From assembly GCA_949752745.1 (NCBI GenBank), contig OX457028.1, positions 6,692,095 to 6,756,094 on the forward strand: a stretch of DNA of 64,000 nucleotides, written 5' to 3'. The position numbers and the translations under genes are program-made. A model generated the notes under the pieces. It was given only the letters and a program-made list of their open reading frames with translations. It ran no database searches and was not told the DNA's origin. Source of the DNA: Protula sp. h YS-2021 (lineage: Eukaryota > Annelida > Polychaeta > Sabellida > Serpulidae). Below are positions 63,526 through 64,000 of this stretch, one piece after another. Position 1 is the first letter of the stretch. The number at the start of each line of letters is the position of its first letter.

Positions 63526-64000
63526 TTTCCGGCACTGGTTCGTTGCACATATTGACAACCACGTGCGATCATGCTGCCCAACAACGTGTAGATGTTTTCC
63601 CATACCACTGGCCAGTAATTCAAAACAAAAAAAAAGGACGCAAGCGAGATGGTCAGTAAAGTCCGCGGTGTGCCTTAAAATGCTAACGATCCTTTTTGTG
63701 CTTTTTTTCTAGAAATTGTAGAAGTTGCAGCTTCCCAGTATTGTGACTCGAAATCGATGGAAAAGTTAATCGAGGTGATTCTAACCAAACGGGTCGACAA
63801 TAAACTCAAAATAGTTGATCTGGAACTGATTTCTAAATCAGTTATAACTTCTTCCTCTGTCTGCCGCTAACGATTCGAAAGGAGCTCAAAAACGCTGGAT
63901 TCCTAATGCTTTTTTTGGGGGGGAGGGGGGAGGAATTGTTACCTTCCGCTTTGGGGGTTTGAGCTGGAAAGACGTCTTGTGTAACAACTTTCAGACCCAG

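Noticed and set aside
62253..64000. Exon 7 of transporter F
   Set aside because: I searched both strands by eye for the exon 7 pattern (SLWSLFKIP-like segment before FNLEQ) and found none. It probably lies beyond the window.

Overview
The window is nuclear DNA from a multicellular animal. It holds spliced genes with GT-AG introns (only one exon per gene is longer than about 200 nt), AT-rich introns, very many micro- and minisatellites, tRNA-derived SINE-like repeats and animal-type DNA transposons. The repeat style, including elements full of TTGACCTTGACC-type sequence and short TTAGGG-type tracts, looks like a mollusc, probably a bivalve. That placement is inference. All gene models below were assembled by hand from exon homology among the paralogues in the window, and every exon phase closes.

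Left part (1-37605): a cluster of four paralogous StAR/STARD3-group START-domain lipid-transfer genes. START-A (+, 5' end outside the window) is convergent with START-B (-). START-C (-) and START-D (-) follow. The five internal START exons have identical lengths in all four copies (159, 96, 80, 105 and 94 nt). B, C and D also carry an N-terminal exon with a basic cluster, one membrane segment and a conserved Cys pair, followed by a fast-changing linker exon (Asn-X-Ser/Thr sites in A, C and D). This suggests tethered START proteins, possibly with the START domain on the lumenal or outer face.

Middle (37606-43359): mostly repeats, including a 330-bp direct duplication and a repeat rich in AGGTCA half-sites.

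Right part (43360-64000): SLC18B1-like MFS transporter gene E (-, complete, 13 coding exons, 531 aa), then an inter-gene region with an inverted-repeat mobile element (52111-53868) and a smaller element (55026-55743), then a second SLC18B1-like gene F (-). Only the C-terminal six exons of F are inside the window.

The most unusual pattern is that several minisatellites are built from exon edges of these genes: exon 5 and exon 8 of START-C, exon 7 of START-B, the 3' end of START-D, exon 10 of transporter E, and above all the splice donor of the first visible exon of transporter F, repeated about 45 times. Some copies keep usable GT donors, and one alternative donor in START-C would extend the START domain in frame.
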